This document shows, in pieces, positions 1-7,680 of a stretch of DNA of 64,000 bases (its first letter is position 1; every line of letters starts with the position of its first letter). The stretch comes from Leptospira fluminis (GTDB lineage Bacteria > Spirochaetota > Leptospiria > Leptospirales > Leptospiraceae), in contig NZ_RQEV01000008.1 in assembly GCF_004771275.1 (NCBI RefSeq), positions 62,001 to 126,000 of the forward strand. The letters are read 5' to 3'. The notes beneath the pieces are model-generated. The model saw nothing but the letters and a program-made list of their open reading frames with translations. It did no database searches and had not been told where the DNA came from. A program made the position numbers and the translations under genes.

Positions 1-1092
1 TTTAAAAGCAGGAGCCTCCTTCAAAGGACAGACCAAGTCTTCCGGCCCCGACGGTGGAAGTTGGGAAAACAGGATACCTTCCGCATTCTCGACCGATTTG
101 AATTCCTTTTCCAAAGATAAGAGGAGAGAAGGAGGAGCGCACAGTACTTCTTTATTCCTCTTCTCATAGAGCGATTCGAATTCTCTTAACAAATTCGCGA
201 GTCTTTCCTGGGAATCGTTCGCGGACGGAAACAGAAGCAGCGGCTGCTCCCGGAAGTAGGAAAGAAAACCCGTATTCTGACGCACGAAAGGAACCAATTC
301 CTCGAAATAGGTTCCGCCGGAATCGTCCGGAATTTCGGGAAGATGAAGGGAAGAATCCGCTTCGGATATCAATTTCCGATATGCGACTTTTTGTTCCTCG
401 GTAAGGACGTATTCGTCCGCGGGCAAAATCCATGCGTTATCCATAGTCGACAAGGATCTCTGCGTTGCCGGATCGAAAGTGCGGATGGATTCGATTTCTT
501 CCCCGAAAAAATCGATCCGAATCGGATCCCGGGAAAGGGAGGAGAACACGTCTAAAATTCCGCCTTTCAGACTGAATTCGCCGAACGCTTCGCAGACGTC
601 CTTTCGCGAATAACCCAAACGCAAAAGTTCGCGAAGTAGTGCGTCCAAACCGAACTCTTGCCCTACTTCCAGTTTGATCGTCCTGCTTTTCAACGCCTCG
701 GGCGCGGGAACGGATTTGAGAAAGCCGGCCACGGACGTGAACAGGATCGCCTTTTCACCGGAAAGAATCTTGGCCAAAACCTTGATGCGCTCCCGTTTCA
801 TTTCCTGCGGGTAACGCATGTATTCGTACGGCAGAACTTCCTGGCCCGGGAAATAATGAGTTCGTTCCGGTTTTAAAAAACTGAGGGATTCTCGATAAAG
901 AAACTCCGCTTCGGTATTGGTGGGGCTGATTACGACTACGGATCGCGGACTTATATCTCCGATCAGGGAGGCCAATAAGCCGTGAACGGAAGCAGGAGCC
1001 GAACCGATTCTTCGTAGATTCTTCCAGGATTGCAGTATTTTTTGGGAAAGCGGTCGCTTCCAATCGGCGGCGGAGACTTCGGCTCTTGACAT
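1..1092 (-). CDS. mfd: Mfd, transcription-repair coupling factor (N-terminal part, runs off the left edge)
   Basis: Reading leftwards from the ATG at 1092, the frame stays open for 364 codons to the window edge. The protein begins MSRAEVSAADWKRP. It carries the UvrB-like N-terminal module of Mfd: a PGQEVLPYEY stretch, then a segment ending EFSLKGGILDVFSSL followed by PIRIDFFGEEIESIRT. That G-GG-ILDVF and IDFFG-E-ESIR pattern is typical of Mfd and UvrB domain 2. Mfd removes stalled RNA polymerase and recruits UvrA; its RNA polymerase-binding and translocase domains would lie outside the window. The start is 7 nt beyond the panC stop, so it is probably the third gene of a hisD-panC-mfd unit. 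Confidence 0.85.
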   Translation of the reverse strand, partial: MSRAEVSAADWKRPLSQKILQSWKNLRRIGSAPASVHGLLASLIGDISPRSVVVISPTNTEAEFLYRESLSFLKPERTHYFPGQEVLPYEYMRYPQEMKRERIKVLAKILSGEKAILFTSVAGFLKSVPAPEALKSRTIKLEVGQEFGLDALLRELLRLGYSRKDVCEAFGEFSLKGGILDVFSSLSRDPIRIDFFGEEIESIRTFDPATQRSLSTMDNAWILPADEYVLTEEQKVAYRKLISEADSSLHLPEIPDDSGGTYFEELVPFVRQNTGFLSYFREQPLLLFPSANDSQERLANLLREFESLYEKRNKEVLCAPPSLLLSLEKEFKSVENAEGILFSQLPPSGPEDLVCPLKEAPAFK

Positions 1093-1099
1093 GAACTTT

Positions 1100-1951
1100 C
1101 TAGGATATCCGAACGGTAATGTTATCTATTAAACGAACTTGTCCGACGAAGGCCGCCACGGCCAAAAGCACTTCGCCTTTCAAGACCTGTAATTCTTCGA
1201 GCGAATCCGCGTTCAACACTTCCAGATAATCGGTCTTAAGAGATGTCGAGGAATCCAAGACGTCCGACAGGATCGCTCTCACGGCTTCGGGATCCGTTTC
1301 TCCTTTTTGGATCAGACGTTCCCCCAAACGTAGCGCCCTAGATAATAAAAGCGCCTCCTCCTTTTCCGAATTCGACAACCTTGCGTTTCGGGAACTTAAG
1401 GCCAAACCCTCGGGATCGCGCACCGTTTCCACTCCGATGATCTCCATCGGAAACCCCAACATACGCACGAATTCCTTTACGATCAGGTACTGTTGGTAAT
1501 CCTTTTTGCCGAAGTAGGCACGATCCGCCTCCACCGCATGAAAAAATCTGGATAGAACCAGAAGCACTCCCTCGAAATGTCCCGGTCTTGTTTTCGCGTC
1601 CAGATTCCGCATCAATCGGGGGATCCGAAGTTCTATGCTCGGGATTCCCCCCGGATAGACGCTATCCCTGTCCGGCAAATAGACCAAATCCACTCCCACA
1701 GCCTTGCAGAGTTCCAGATCCTTTTCCGTGCTGATCGGGTACTTGGAATAGTCTTCCGGATCATTGAACTGCGCGGGATTTACGAAAATAGAGACGACGG
1801 TCCTATCGTTTTCCGACGCGGAGCGCGAAAAAAGAGCTCCGTGTCCTTTATGGAGAAAACCCATGGTCGGCGCAAAACCGATTTCCGCACCGTCATGCTT
1901 CCAGCCTTGGACGACTTCGCGTAGTTCATTCGGATTTTTTAATACGATCAT
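1100..1951 (-). CDS. panC: Pantothenate synthetase
   Basis: This 283-residue protein matches the usual PanC length. It joins pantoate and beta-alanine with ATP in pantothenate (vitamin B5) synthesis in the cytosol. The nucleotidyltransferase signature PTMGFLHKGHGAL holds the HIGH-like motif near residues 28-40, VNPAQFN follows, and FGKKDYQQ near residue 147 and LSSRNARLS near residue 186 are the conserved active-site segments (the latter is KMSKS-like). The ATG at 1951 lies 4 nt after the hisD stop and mfd follows after 7 nt, so the three genes are probably co-transcribed. Nothing in the sequence is truncated or unusual. Confidence 0.96.
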   Translation of the reverse strand: MIVLKNPNELREVVQGWKHDGAEIGFAPTMGFLHKGHGALFSRSASENDRTVVSIFVNPAQFNDPEDYSKYPISTEKDLELCKAVGVDLVYLPDRDSVYPGGIPSIELRIPRLMRNLDAKTRPGHFEGVLLVLSRFFHAVEADRAYFGKKDYQQYLIVKEFVRMLGFPMEIIGVETVRDPEGLALSSRNARLSNSEKEEALLLSRALRLGERLIQKGETDPEAVRAILSDVLDSSTSLKTDYLEVLNADSLEELQVLKGEVLLAVAAFVGQVRLIDNITVRIS

Positions 1952-1955
1952 ATGT

Positions 1956-3239
1956 TCAATTCCCGGCGATGCGGATTTTCACCGAATTCCCGTGTTCCTC
2001 GTCCAGCCCTTCGAATTCCGAAAGAACTTTTACGTGCGGGTATAGTTCCGTTAAGGAAGCTTGATTCACTTCCTGGTATGTCACTCTCTTTAAAAAGGTG
2101 GCTACGCCTAAGGAGGAAAAAATTCGGCTTCCCCCCGCCGTAGGAAGAATGTGGTTCGTCCCGCTGATATAATCCCCCATTGCGACCGGAGAATACGGCC
2201 CTAAAAAGACGGAGCCTGCATGCTTGACTCCCCGGAACAATTCCTGATAATTTCTAGTCTGGATCTCCAAGTGCTCGGGAGCGTATTCGTTGGAGAATGT
2301 TAAGCACGACTCCAAGTCGGGAAAGACCAATATCCAACCTTCGTTTGCGATGGAAGCGGACTTCATATCTTTCCTCTTCGGTCTTTGCAGTAGAGCCAGA
2401 TCCAATTCCTCCGAAACCCGTTTCGCAAATTCCATGGAATCGGTGCAAAGGATAGCCGCGGAATCCTCTCCATGTTCCGCTTGGGAAAGAAGGTCCGCCG
2501 CTACCCAATTCGGATTCGCGGAATCGTCCGCGATGACCAGCACTTCGCTGGGTCCGGCCGGACTATCGATTCCGATTCTTCCCTGCCCGCTCAAGATGAT
2601 CTTAGCAGCTGTCACGAATTTATTTCCGGGACCGATAACGAATTCCGATTTTGGGATGGTCTCCGTACCGAACGCCGCAGCGGCGATTCCCTGGGCTCCC
2701 CCGGCGGTGATGATCGCGTCCGCTCCCGCTATCTTTGCCGCGGCAAACAAACCGTCCGGAATTCCTCCTTTTTGGGGAGGAGTCACGATCTGAACATGGG
2801 GAACTCCGGCAATTTTCGCCGGAAGTACTCCCATCAGAATGGTGGAAGGATATAATGCCTTCCCTCCCGGTGCATAAACGGAAACAGATTCGATAGGAGT
2901 ATAACGGATTCCTAAACGATTTCCCGAAACGATCGTATCCAAAGGAGCGGGAACCTGGGCCCTATGGAAAGCCTCTATGTTCTCCTTCGCCTTTTCCAGA
3001 GCGCCTTGGAGTTCGCTTGAAACGGAACCTTTCCATTCCGAAACCGGATGATAAAACGATTCACATTCCAGTTTGTCGAACTTGAGGGTCAATTCCCGGA
3101 GCGCCTCGTCTCCTCTAGTTCGGACCGCCTCCAAAATCGGAGAAACCAAAGGAAGGGTTTCTCCCATGTCCTCTTTGGCGCGCTCTAAGATCGGTTTGAG
3201 AGAAAAGCTCCCGTCTACTTCCCGGATACGAATCCCCAT
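1956..3239 (-). CDS. hisD: Histidinol dehydrogenase
   Basis: HisD carries out the last two oxidations of histidine synthesis, from L-histidinol to L-histidine, with NAD+ and zinc. Family motifs are in order: the substrate/NAD region GPGNKFVTAAK, AGPSEVLVIADD, the zinc and catalytic stretch LLSQAEHGEDSAAI, NEYAPEHLEI, and GDYISGTNHILPTAGGSR near the C-terminus. I chose the ATG at 3239 (427 aa, usual family length). The frame is open to an ATG at 3299, but the extra 20 residues look unlike HisD and would overlap the divergent exonuclease start near 3308. No clear Shine-Dalgarno sequence was seen for either start. It is the first gene of the hisD-panC-mfd run. Confidence 0.95.
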   Translation of the reverse strand: MGIRIREVDGSFSLKPILERAKEDMGETLPLVSPILEAVRTRGDEALRELTLKFDKLECESFYHPVSEWKGSVSSELQGALEKAKENIEAFHRAQVPAPLDTIVSGNRLGIRYTPIESVSVYAPGGKALYPSTILMGVLPAKIAGVPHVQIVTPPQKGGIPDGLFAAAKIAGADAIITAGGAQGIAAAAFGTETIPKSEFVIGPGNKFVTAAKIILSGQGRIGIDSPAGPSEVLVIADDSANPNWVAADLLSQAEHGEDSAAILCTDSMEFAKRVSEELDLALLQRPKRKDMKSASIANEGWILVFPDLESCLTFSNEYAPEHLEIQTRNYQELFRGVKHAGSVFLGPYSPVAMGDYISGTNHILPTAGGSRIFSSLGVATFLKRVTYQEVNQASLTELYPHVKVLSEFEGLDEEHGNSVKIRIAGN

Positions 3240-3307
3240 AGGGAACCAGTTTTTTTCTTTCCCTCTTGTCCGCATCCCGAAAATCCTGGGAAACCCCATC
3301 CGATTTT

Positions 3308-4072
3308 ATGAAAGTAATCTGCTTAAACTGTAACGGTATCCGCGCCTCCTGGACCAAAGGACTGGGAGAATTCCTCGAACAAGAAAACCCCGATTTGATC
3401 TGTTTCCAAGAAACGAAGGCACAACCGGACCAACTTGCTCCGGAACTCTGGGAAAAATTGGGGTACAAAGCGTATTTCCATTCCGCTGAAAAAAAGGGAT
3501 ATTCCGGAGTGGGCCTCTGGACCAAAAAAGAGCCGAAACAGGTAACCTACGGAATCGGGGTGGAGGAATTCGATAAGGAAGGAAGAAGCGTTCTCGCCGA
3601 TTTCGGAGGGTTTGCCCTTTGGACGGTTTATTTTCCCTCCGGAACCACCGGAGATGTACGACAAGCCGCTAAAATGCGCTTCCTTGCCGAATTTTTAAAG
3701 ATTTCGCAAAAAATGAAAAAAAAGCACCCAAACATCATCCTCTGCGGGGACGTAAACATAGCCCATACGGAAAAGGACATTCACGACCCGAAAGGAAACG
3801 CGAAAAGCAGCGGATTTTTACCGGAAGAAAGAGCCTGGCTCACGGACTTCCTAAAAACGGGATGGCTGGATTCCTTCCGAGCCTTGTACCCGGAAAAACA
3901 GGAATATTCCTGGTGGACCTTCCGGGCGGGAGCCAGAGGAAAGAACAAGGGTTGGAGGATCGATTACTTCTTTGTTCCGGAGGAATTGAGAAAAAAACTG
4001 AAAAGCCTAACCATCAAAAAGGACCCGATCCTTTCCGACCATGCTCCCATGATTTTAGAAATTTCTTTATAA
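3308..4072 (+). CDS. xth: Exodeoxyribonuclease III / AP endonuclease (Xth family)
   Basis: A 254-residue Mg-dependent AP endonuclease of the exonuclease III family, acting in base-excision repair. It opens with [13 protein letters not shown] and [10 protein letters not shown] (the metal-binding Asn and Glu). The middle has [12 protein letters not shown] and the catalytic Asp-Asn motif [19 protein letters not shown]. The C-terminus has [21 protein letters not shown] and the final LSDHAPMI with catalytic Asp-His. The open frame extends 14 codons upstream, but MKVICLNCN at 3308 is the natural family N-terminus. It diverges from hisD with about 68 bp between the starts, so the two promoters share this short region. 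Exact paralogue naming (xthA or exoA) is not possible from sequence alone. Confidence 0.93.
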   Translation: MKVICLNCNGIRASWTKGLGEFLEQENPDLICFQETKAQPDQLAPELWEKLGYKAYFHSAEKKGYSGVGLWTKKEPKQVTYGIGVEEFDKEGRSVLADFGGFALWTVYFPSGTTGDVRQAAKMRFLAEFLKISQKMKKKHPNIILCGDVNIAHTEKDIHDPKGNAKSSGFLPEERAWLTDFLKTGWLDSFRALYPEKQEYSWWTFRAGARGKNKGWRIDYFFVPEELRKKLKSLTIKKDPILSDHAPMILEISL

Positions 4073-4099
4073 CGGAATCCCGAAAGACGAAAAAGAAAT

Positions 4100-4474
4100 C
4101 TATTTTTTCGGAATCTTTAGATCGAACTTAGGAAGGTTCTTTTTCAGGAACTCCGTAAGTTCGGATTCGAAAATCAGGACGGTGTCGGTGATCCTCTCCG
4201 GGGATTTGGAGCGCACCATTTTCTTTTGCAGAAGTTTTCCGGAAAATAAGATCGGATCCTTCCAAAAAGGAACCCGCAATTCTAGGGTCGCATTTTGCCC
4301 TTCCGGCTCCGGATGAAACCGATCCAAGGTCAAGCTAAGAGAAGTCCCTTCGATCCCCGCCCAAGTCGCCGGAAAATGACCGGATTCGGAATGCACCTCT
4401 ACCGGAACTTTTACCGTTTGGAAAAATCGGTCCTTAAATTCTCGTACTAGCCTGTCCCATCCGGGGATTTCCAC
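4100..4474 (-). CDS. Hypothetical protein, 124 aa
   Basis: I do not recognise this protein. It is soluble, with no signal peptide or membrane segment, and has a mixed beta-rich character in the middle (VKVPVEVHSESG, GTSLSLTLDRF, ATLELRVPFW) and a lysine-rich C-terminus. The alternating short beta stretches recall PilZ-type barrels, but the RxxxR and D/NxSxxG signatures are not evident, so I do not assign that. An in-frame stop directly precedes the GTG at 4474, which fixes that GTG as the furthest possible start. It converges with the exonuclease gene (27 nt between stops). Codon use resembles its neighbours, which supports it as a real gene. Confidence 0.6.
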   Translation of the reverse strand: MEIPGWDRLVREFKDRFFQTVKVPVEVHSESGHFPATWAGIEGTSLSLTLDRFHPEPEGQNATLELRVPFWKDPILFSGKLLQKKMVRSKSPERITDTVLIFESELTEFLKKNLPKFDLKIPKK

Positions 4475-4594
4475 GAATCATTACGTCCCTTATCTTTACT
4501 AAGAAATAAGACTTTGTGCAATGCAAACAAATTTCCGTTTTCGATAAAAAAATCGGATTTTTTCTGCAATTTTTTCCGGAAATTCAGGAAAAAT

Positions 4595-4625
4595 AAAAAA
4601 GCCCTCCCGGAAATTCCGGAAGGGC
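4595..4625 (-). terminator. Rho-independent terminator of the lipase gene
   Basis: On the minus strand a GC-rich inverted repeat (arms GCCCTTCCGGAA and TTCCGGGAGGGC, one mismatch) is followed directly by a run of six T. It begins 29 nt past the lipase stop codon, as expected for an intrinsic terminator. Confidence 0.85.
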
Positions 4626-4653
4626 CACATAAAACTTCCCGGTTCGGGAGGAA

Positions 4654-5577
4654 TTATTGGTTGCTTGCCGCGTTGGAAGCCATGCTCAGAAAGTAACCGT
4701 TGGTATCATACCAAGTCTGTCCCGTATACAAAGCATTCGTTGCTTCCAAGTGGTCCACACCCGAAGTTAGGATTCCGTAAGAAGGTCCTCCCATCCAAGT
4801 ACCCCAAAGTTGTGAGGAAGAAGGCACCACTCCATCGTTCGCGATGCTAAGTCCGTAGAACGGAGCTCCGATCGCGCAGATCGGATACGTCAAACCCATT
4901 GCAGGGTGTTGAATCAAATCCGGAACGGTGATAATGGATCCATAAGAGAAATATTTCACACCGGAAGCGTTCGGAGTGACACTGTTAAATGCTGCCAACC
5001 CGTCGGTCGTCAGGAGTTTCAACCCGGCGATCGCATTCTCATTCGATTCGCCGTAAACAACTCCGACGATCGCGTTTAGCACGGTTGCCACATAAGGCAA
5101 TGCCCAACTAGGAATCACCGCTGCAACTACGTTTGCCACCGGGCTGCCGTAGTGAGGAGTATTCAACGTGGTCAACGTCGCAACTCTACTGGACATTCCG
5201 AGGTTGGATACCATATAACGTGAATCCAACCCGCCTTGGGAATGGCCGATGATATTGATCTTTCCGTTATAATTGTTTGCCGCTAAGGCTGTTAGAATCG
5301 CGGTCTTCAAAAGAGCGGCTCGGTTTGCGGAAGAATCCATCGCGGTAACGGTCGGAGTAATTACCGTAGCCCCTTTCGACTGAAGGTAGGCTGCGTTTCC
5401 ACCCCAATAGTCTATGATTCCGGAGTTGCTTCCCCATCCGAAAATTCCATGGGCCAATATGATGGGATACGATCCGGAAAGGGGTTGAGATGAAGAACCT
5501 CCCCCGGAAGCCAGTAACGAACCTGACACTAGAAAAACTAGTAACGAACTTATCCAAATCCTCGCTACACGAAACAT
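4654..5577 (-). CDS. Secreted triacylglycerol lipase / esterase (alpha/beta hydrolase)
   Basis: A 307-residue protein with an N-terminal signal peptide (hydrophobic ISSLLVFLVSGSLLASG, no lipobox Cys) that should be exported. The mature part resembles Pseudomonas/Burkholderia family I lipases: oxyanion region YPIILAHGIFGWG, nucleophile elbow IIGHSQGGLDSRY near residue 115, TLNTPHYGSPVA, then ANDGVVP (catalytic Asp region) and GVDHLEA (catalytic His). No lipase chaperone gene (lif) lies nearby. I chose the ATG at 5577 because AAGAGG sits about 5 nt upstream; a GTG 21 nt further upstream lacks support. A good terminator follows at 4595-4625 and a palindrome lies upstream at 5718-5740, so it appears monocistronic. 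Confidence 0.88.
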   Translation of the reverse strand: MFRVARIWISSLLVFLVSGSLLASGGGSSSQPLSGSYPIILAHGIFGWGSNSGIIDYWGGNAAYLQSKGATVITPTVTAMDSSANRAALLKTAILTALAANNYNGKINIIGHSQGGLDSRYMVSNLGMSSRVATLTTLNTPHYGSPVANVVAAVIPSWALPYVATVLNAIVGVVYGESNENAIAGLKLLTTDGLAAFNSVTPNASGVKYFSYGSIITVPDLIQHPAMGLTYPICAIGAPFYGLSIANDGVVPSSSQLWGTWMGGPSYGILTSGVDHLEATNALYTGQTWYDTNGYFLSMASNAASNQ

Positions 5578-5717
5578 CTTATACCTCTTCTCTTGCACTA
5601 TTCTCTTGAGGAAGCTTTCCCTCCGGCCCTATCTGTGTTGCGGGTCCTTCTTTGGGAACGAGCGCCTCATTTGTTTCTCTTCGTTTTCCGCATTCACCCG
5701 TTTTATTTATTCAAAAC

Positions 5718-5740
5718 GTTTGGTATAAATTAAACCAAAC
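5718..5740. promoter_or_regulatory. Near-perfect 23-bp palindrome upstream of the lipase gene
   Basis: The arms GTTTGGT and ACCAAAC flank an AT-rich core that is itself almost symmetric (TAAATTA). It sits about 140 nt upstream of the lipase start in the 412-bp gap between the lipase gene and the diguanylate cyclase. Size and symmetry fit a dimeric repressor or activator site. The binding protein is unknown. Confidence 0.5.
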
Positions 5741-5989
5741 TTCTTATTTCGAACAAACCGGATCACCACACCAAAGTGGCAGGAAAGATGGGAACCATAA
5801 TGTTATGAGAAGTCAATCAATTAAAATGTTTTGTCTCCAAAATTTAGGACTTTCATTTTTATTTATATCGATCAATTGATTTAAATAAAGGCAGGAAATA
5901 GGGACTTTGGGACATGTTCGGATCCAGTTTCTAGCGCTCGGACCTTCCTTTTTCGGTGTCGATTGAGTCCTAAAACTGAAACCGGGAAA
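5741..5989. other. AT-rich non-coding stretch with an inverted repeat at 5859-5890
   Basis: The rest of the gap between the lipase and diguanylate cyclase genes holds no convincing gene. It is clearly more AT-rich than the surrounding coding DNA. Near 5859-5890 arms TTTATTTA and TAAATAAA flank overlapping short palindromes (ATCGAT, ATCAATTGAT), and a related TCAATCAATTAA lies 40 nt before. It may hold distal promoter elements for the lipase gene, but no -35/-10 pair could be fixed. Confidence 0.3.
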
Positions 5990-7021
5990 TCAGGAGTCGT
6001 TTCGGTTCAAGGTGGAATAAGGGGTCACACGATTTCTTCCGCCGGCTTTGGATTCGTACAGAGATTCGTCCGCCATACGAACCAGGTCTTCCCGATTCAT
6101 ATCGTTTTTGTTTCCTTTGCCGGTAGCGACTCCGATACTGACGGAAACGCTTTCCGAGGTTTCCGACATTTTGTGCGGGATCTGCAATTCTACGACTTTC
6201 GCCCGGACCTTTTCCGCCACGACTATGGCCCGCTCTTCGTCCGTTTCGGGCAAAATGATTGCAAATTCCTCTCCACCGTACCTTGCCGCAAAATCCCCCG
6301 CTCTCTTTGCGGTCTCTTTTAAAACGGATGCGACTTTTCGGATGCAATCGTCCCCGGCTTGGTGGCCGTACGTATCATTGAATCTCTTAAAGAAATCTAT
6401 ATCGATCAATAAAAGGGAAATCGGCTTTTCGGAACGATTGGCTCTCTTCCATTCCACGTCCAAAATCTCGTCGAAAAATCTTCGGTTCCAAATCCCGGAA
6501 AGTCCATCGGTTCTAGAGACTCGAAGAAGGGTCTGGTACGCTTCGGAGAGTTTGTCCGTAATTTCTTCTAGATCCTTTTCCCTGCGCCGCCTTTGTACCA
6601 TCTCGTGTCTCAGCCTTAAAGCGGACCGCACTCTCGCCCTAAGCTCCGTAGCGTCGAACGGCTTGGTAACATAATCCACGGCTCCCGCCTCGAAAGCGGA
6701 TTCCAAAGTGTGCGTATCGTGTATAGCGGTGATGATGATCACAGGAAGATCTGCAAGTTCCTCCCGATCTCCGAATTGGCGGAGAAGGTCTAGCCCGTTT
6801 TGGCCACCCGGCAGGAGTATATCCAACAGCAAAAGGGATACGGGCCGTCTTTTCTTCGGATCCCCGCTTAAACCCAACCATTCCAGAGCGGTCTCCGGAT
6901 TCTGCGTGGAAATCACTTCCCCATACCCCGCCTTTTTAAGGATCCTTTCCACCAAAAGGCAGTTTTCGGGGGCATCGTCTAAAATCAAAATTCGGTCTTT
7001 CCGTAGGTCCGGAGAAGTCAT
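5990..7021 (-). CDS. REC-GGDEF response regulator, diguanylate cyclase
   Basis: A 343-residue PleD/WspR-like protein that makes cyclic di-GMP when phosphorylated. An N-terminal receiver domain (about residues 8-130) has the acidic pair in LILDDAPEN, the phosphorylatable Asp in LLLLDILLPGG and the Lys in DYVTKPFD. A charged coiled linker (RHEMVQRRRREKDLEEI) leads to the GGDEF domain from about 170: RTDGLSGIWNRRFFDE, ISLLLIDIDFFKRFND, the active loop RYGGEEFAI, and SVSIGVA. An RAGD motif five residues before GGEEF is an intact RxxD product-inhibition (I) site. The ATG at 7021 has GGAAAAAAG upstream; an in-frame ATG at 7057 adds 12 residues. No partner kinase is adjacent. Confidence 0.92.
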   Translation of the reverse strand: MTSPDLRKDRILILDDAPENCLLVERILKKAGYGEVISTQNPETALEWLGLSGDPKKRRPVSLLLLDILLPGGQNGLDLLRQFGDREELADLPVIIITAIHDTHTLESAFEAGAVDYVTKPFDATELRARVRSALRLRHEMVQRRRREKDLEEITDKLSEAYQTLLRVSRTDGLSGIWNRRFFDEILDVEWKRANRSEKPISLLLIDIDFFKRFNDTYGHQAGDDCIRKVASVLKETAKRAGDFAARYGGEEFAIILPETDEERAIVVAEKVRAKVVELQIPHKMSETSESVSVSIGVATGKGNKNDMNREDLVRMADESLYESKAGGRNRVTPYSTLNRNDS

Positions 7022-7094
7022 CGTCTTTTTTCCGAGCTCTGGCTGCGAACTTTGCATCTACTCGGCTTATTTGACGACCAATTCTTTTGTTACA

Positions 7095-7145
7095 CTCCAG
7101 TTTCTGGAGAAATTTGTCGGGCTTTTCGAAAAGTTCTCGAAAGCC
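7095..7145 (+). promoter_or_regulatory. Two inverted repeats in the leader of the copper-storage gene
   Basis: CTCCAG and CTGGAG (7095-7100, 7104-7109) form a perfect 6-bp repeat with a 3-nt gap. Directly after it GGCTTTTCGA (7120-7129) pairs with TCGAAAGCC (7137-7145) with one bulged T. Both lie between the diguanylate cyclase start and the small signal-peptide frame. They could be an operator and a leader hairpin; no copper-regulator box was recognised. Confidence 0.35.
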
Positions 7146-7174
7146 GGAAAGGATAGGGGATTTTATCCGATGCA

Positions 7175-7312
7175 ATGACGAATCCAAAATTATCAAGAAA
7201 CGAATTTTTGGGCCTGGCCGGGGGTGCGGCGCTTGCACTGGGAAATGTATCGGACCTTATAGCCCAGGAAAGCGGACCTTCCCATAAAAAAAAGGATCCG
7301 GAAAAAAAATGA
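7175..7312 (+). CDS. 45-residue signal-peptide frame upstream of and overlapping csp
   Basis: The ATG at 7175 opens a 45-codon frame with a Tat/Sec-like leader: LSRNEFLGLAGGAALALG resembles the S-R-x-F-L-x-hydrophobic pattern of Tat signals, but the second Arg is replaced by Asn. The rest is a short hydrophilic tail (GPSHKKKDPEKK). The frame ends with a TGA that shares the ATGA with the start of the Csp gene. Exported Csp proteins normally carry such a leader on the same polypeptide, so this looks like the missing N-terminus of the next gene. The junction holds a run of eight A (7302-7309) read as A AAA AAA in this frame, a classic -1 slippery heptamer; a -1 shift would fuse the leader to Csp. 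Confidence 0.55.
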   Translation: MTNPKLSRNEFLGLAGGAALALGNVSDLIAQESGPSHKKKDPEKK

Positions 7313-7644
7313 AGCATGCGAACTCCGCTATCTCGGCGGCCTCCGAGTGTATACTCAAAGGCGAACTTTGTATAGCGATGTGCATAGACCAACTGTCCCA
7401 AGGCCGTTCGGAAATGTCCGATTGCTTAAGGAGCGTAGAGGAGACGGTGGCGCTTTGCCGAGCCTTCCTGAAACTGGCGAGCCTAAACTCGAATTCGACG
7501 AAACGGCTCGCTTCCATCTGCTTAGAAGTATGCGAAGCATGTTCTCGTCAATGCGACAAGCATTCCGAGCATCATGAGGAATGCGGCGAGTGTTCTACGG
7601 CTTGTAAAAACTGCGTAACGGAATTTAAAAAACTTACGGCATAA
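7309..7644 (+). CDS. Csp-type four-helix-bundle copper-storage protein
   Basis: A 111-residue protein with 13 cysteines, mostly at helical spacing: SECILKGELCIAMC, SDCLRSVEETVALC, then ASICLEVCEACSRQC and ECGECSTACKNC with a His/Glu patch (KHSEHHEE). This is the pattern of the Csp/DUF326 family, whose four-helix bundle is lined with Cys that hold many Cu(I) ions. As called it starts at the ATG at 7309, overlapping the preceding 45-codon frame by 4 nt, and would be cytosolic (Csp3-like). If a -1 shift at the A8 run occurs, the product would be exported (Csp1-like). It converges with the kinase gene at 7681; no terminator was obvious in the 36-nt gap. Confidence 0.85.
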   Translation: MKHANSAISAASECILKGELCIAMCIDQLSQGRSEMSDCLRSVEETVALCRAFLKLASLNSNSTKRLASICLEVCEACSRQCDKHSEHHEECGECSTACKNCVTEFKKLTA

Positions 7645-7680
7645 GCGAACGGAATTTTAAAAAAGGCAGACTCCCCTCTT

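Noticed and set aside
3240..3299. Longer start for HisD at 3299
   Set aside because: The extra residues do not look like HisD and would run into the divergent exonuclease start; 3239 gives the usual length.
5652..5879. A 75-codon frame in the lipase upstream gap
   Set aside because: It has no ribosome-binding site, no recognisable domain, and crosses the palindrome; it looks non-coding.
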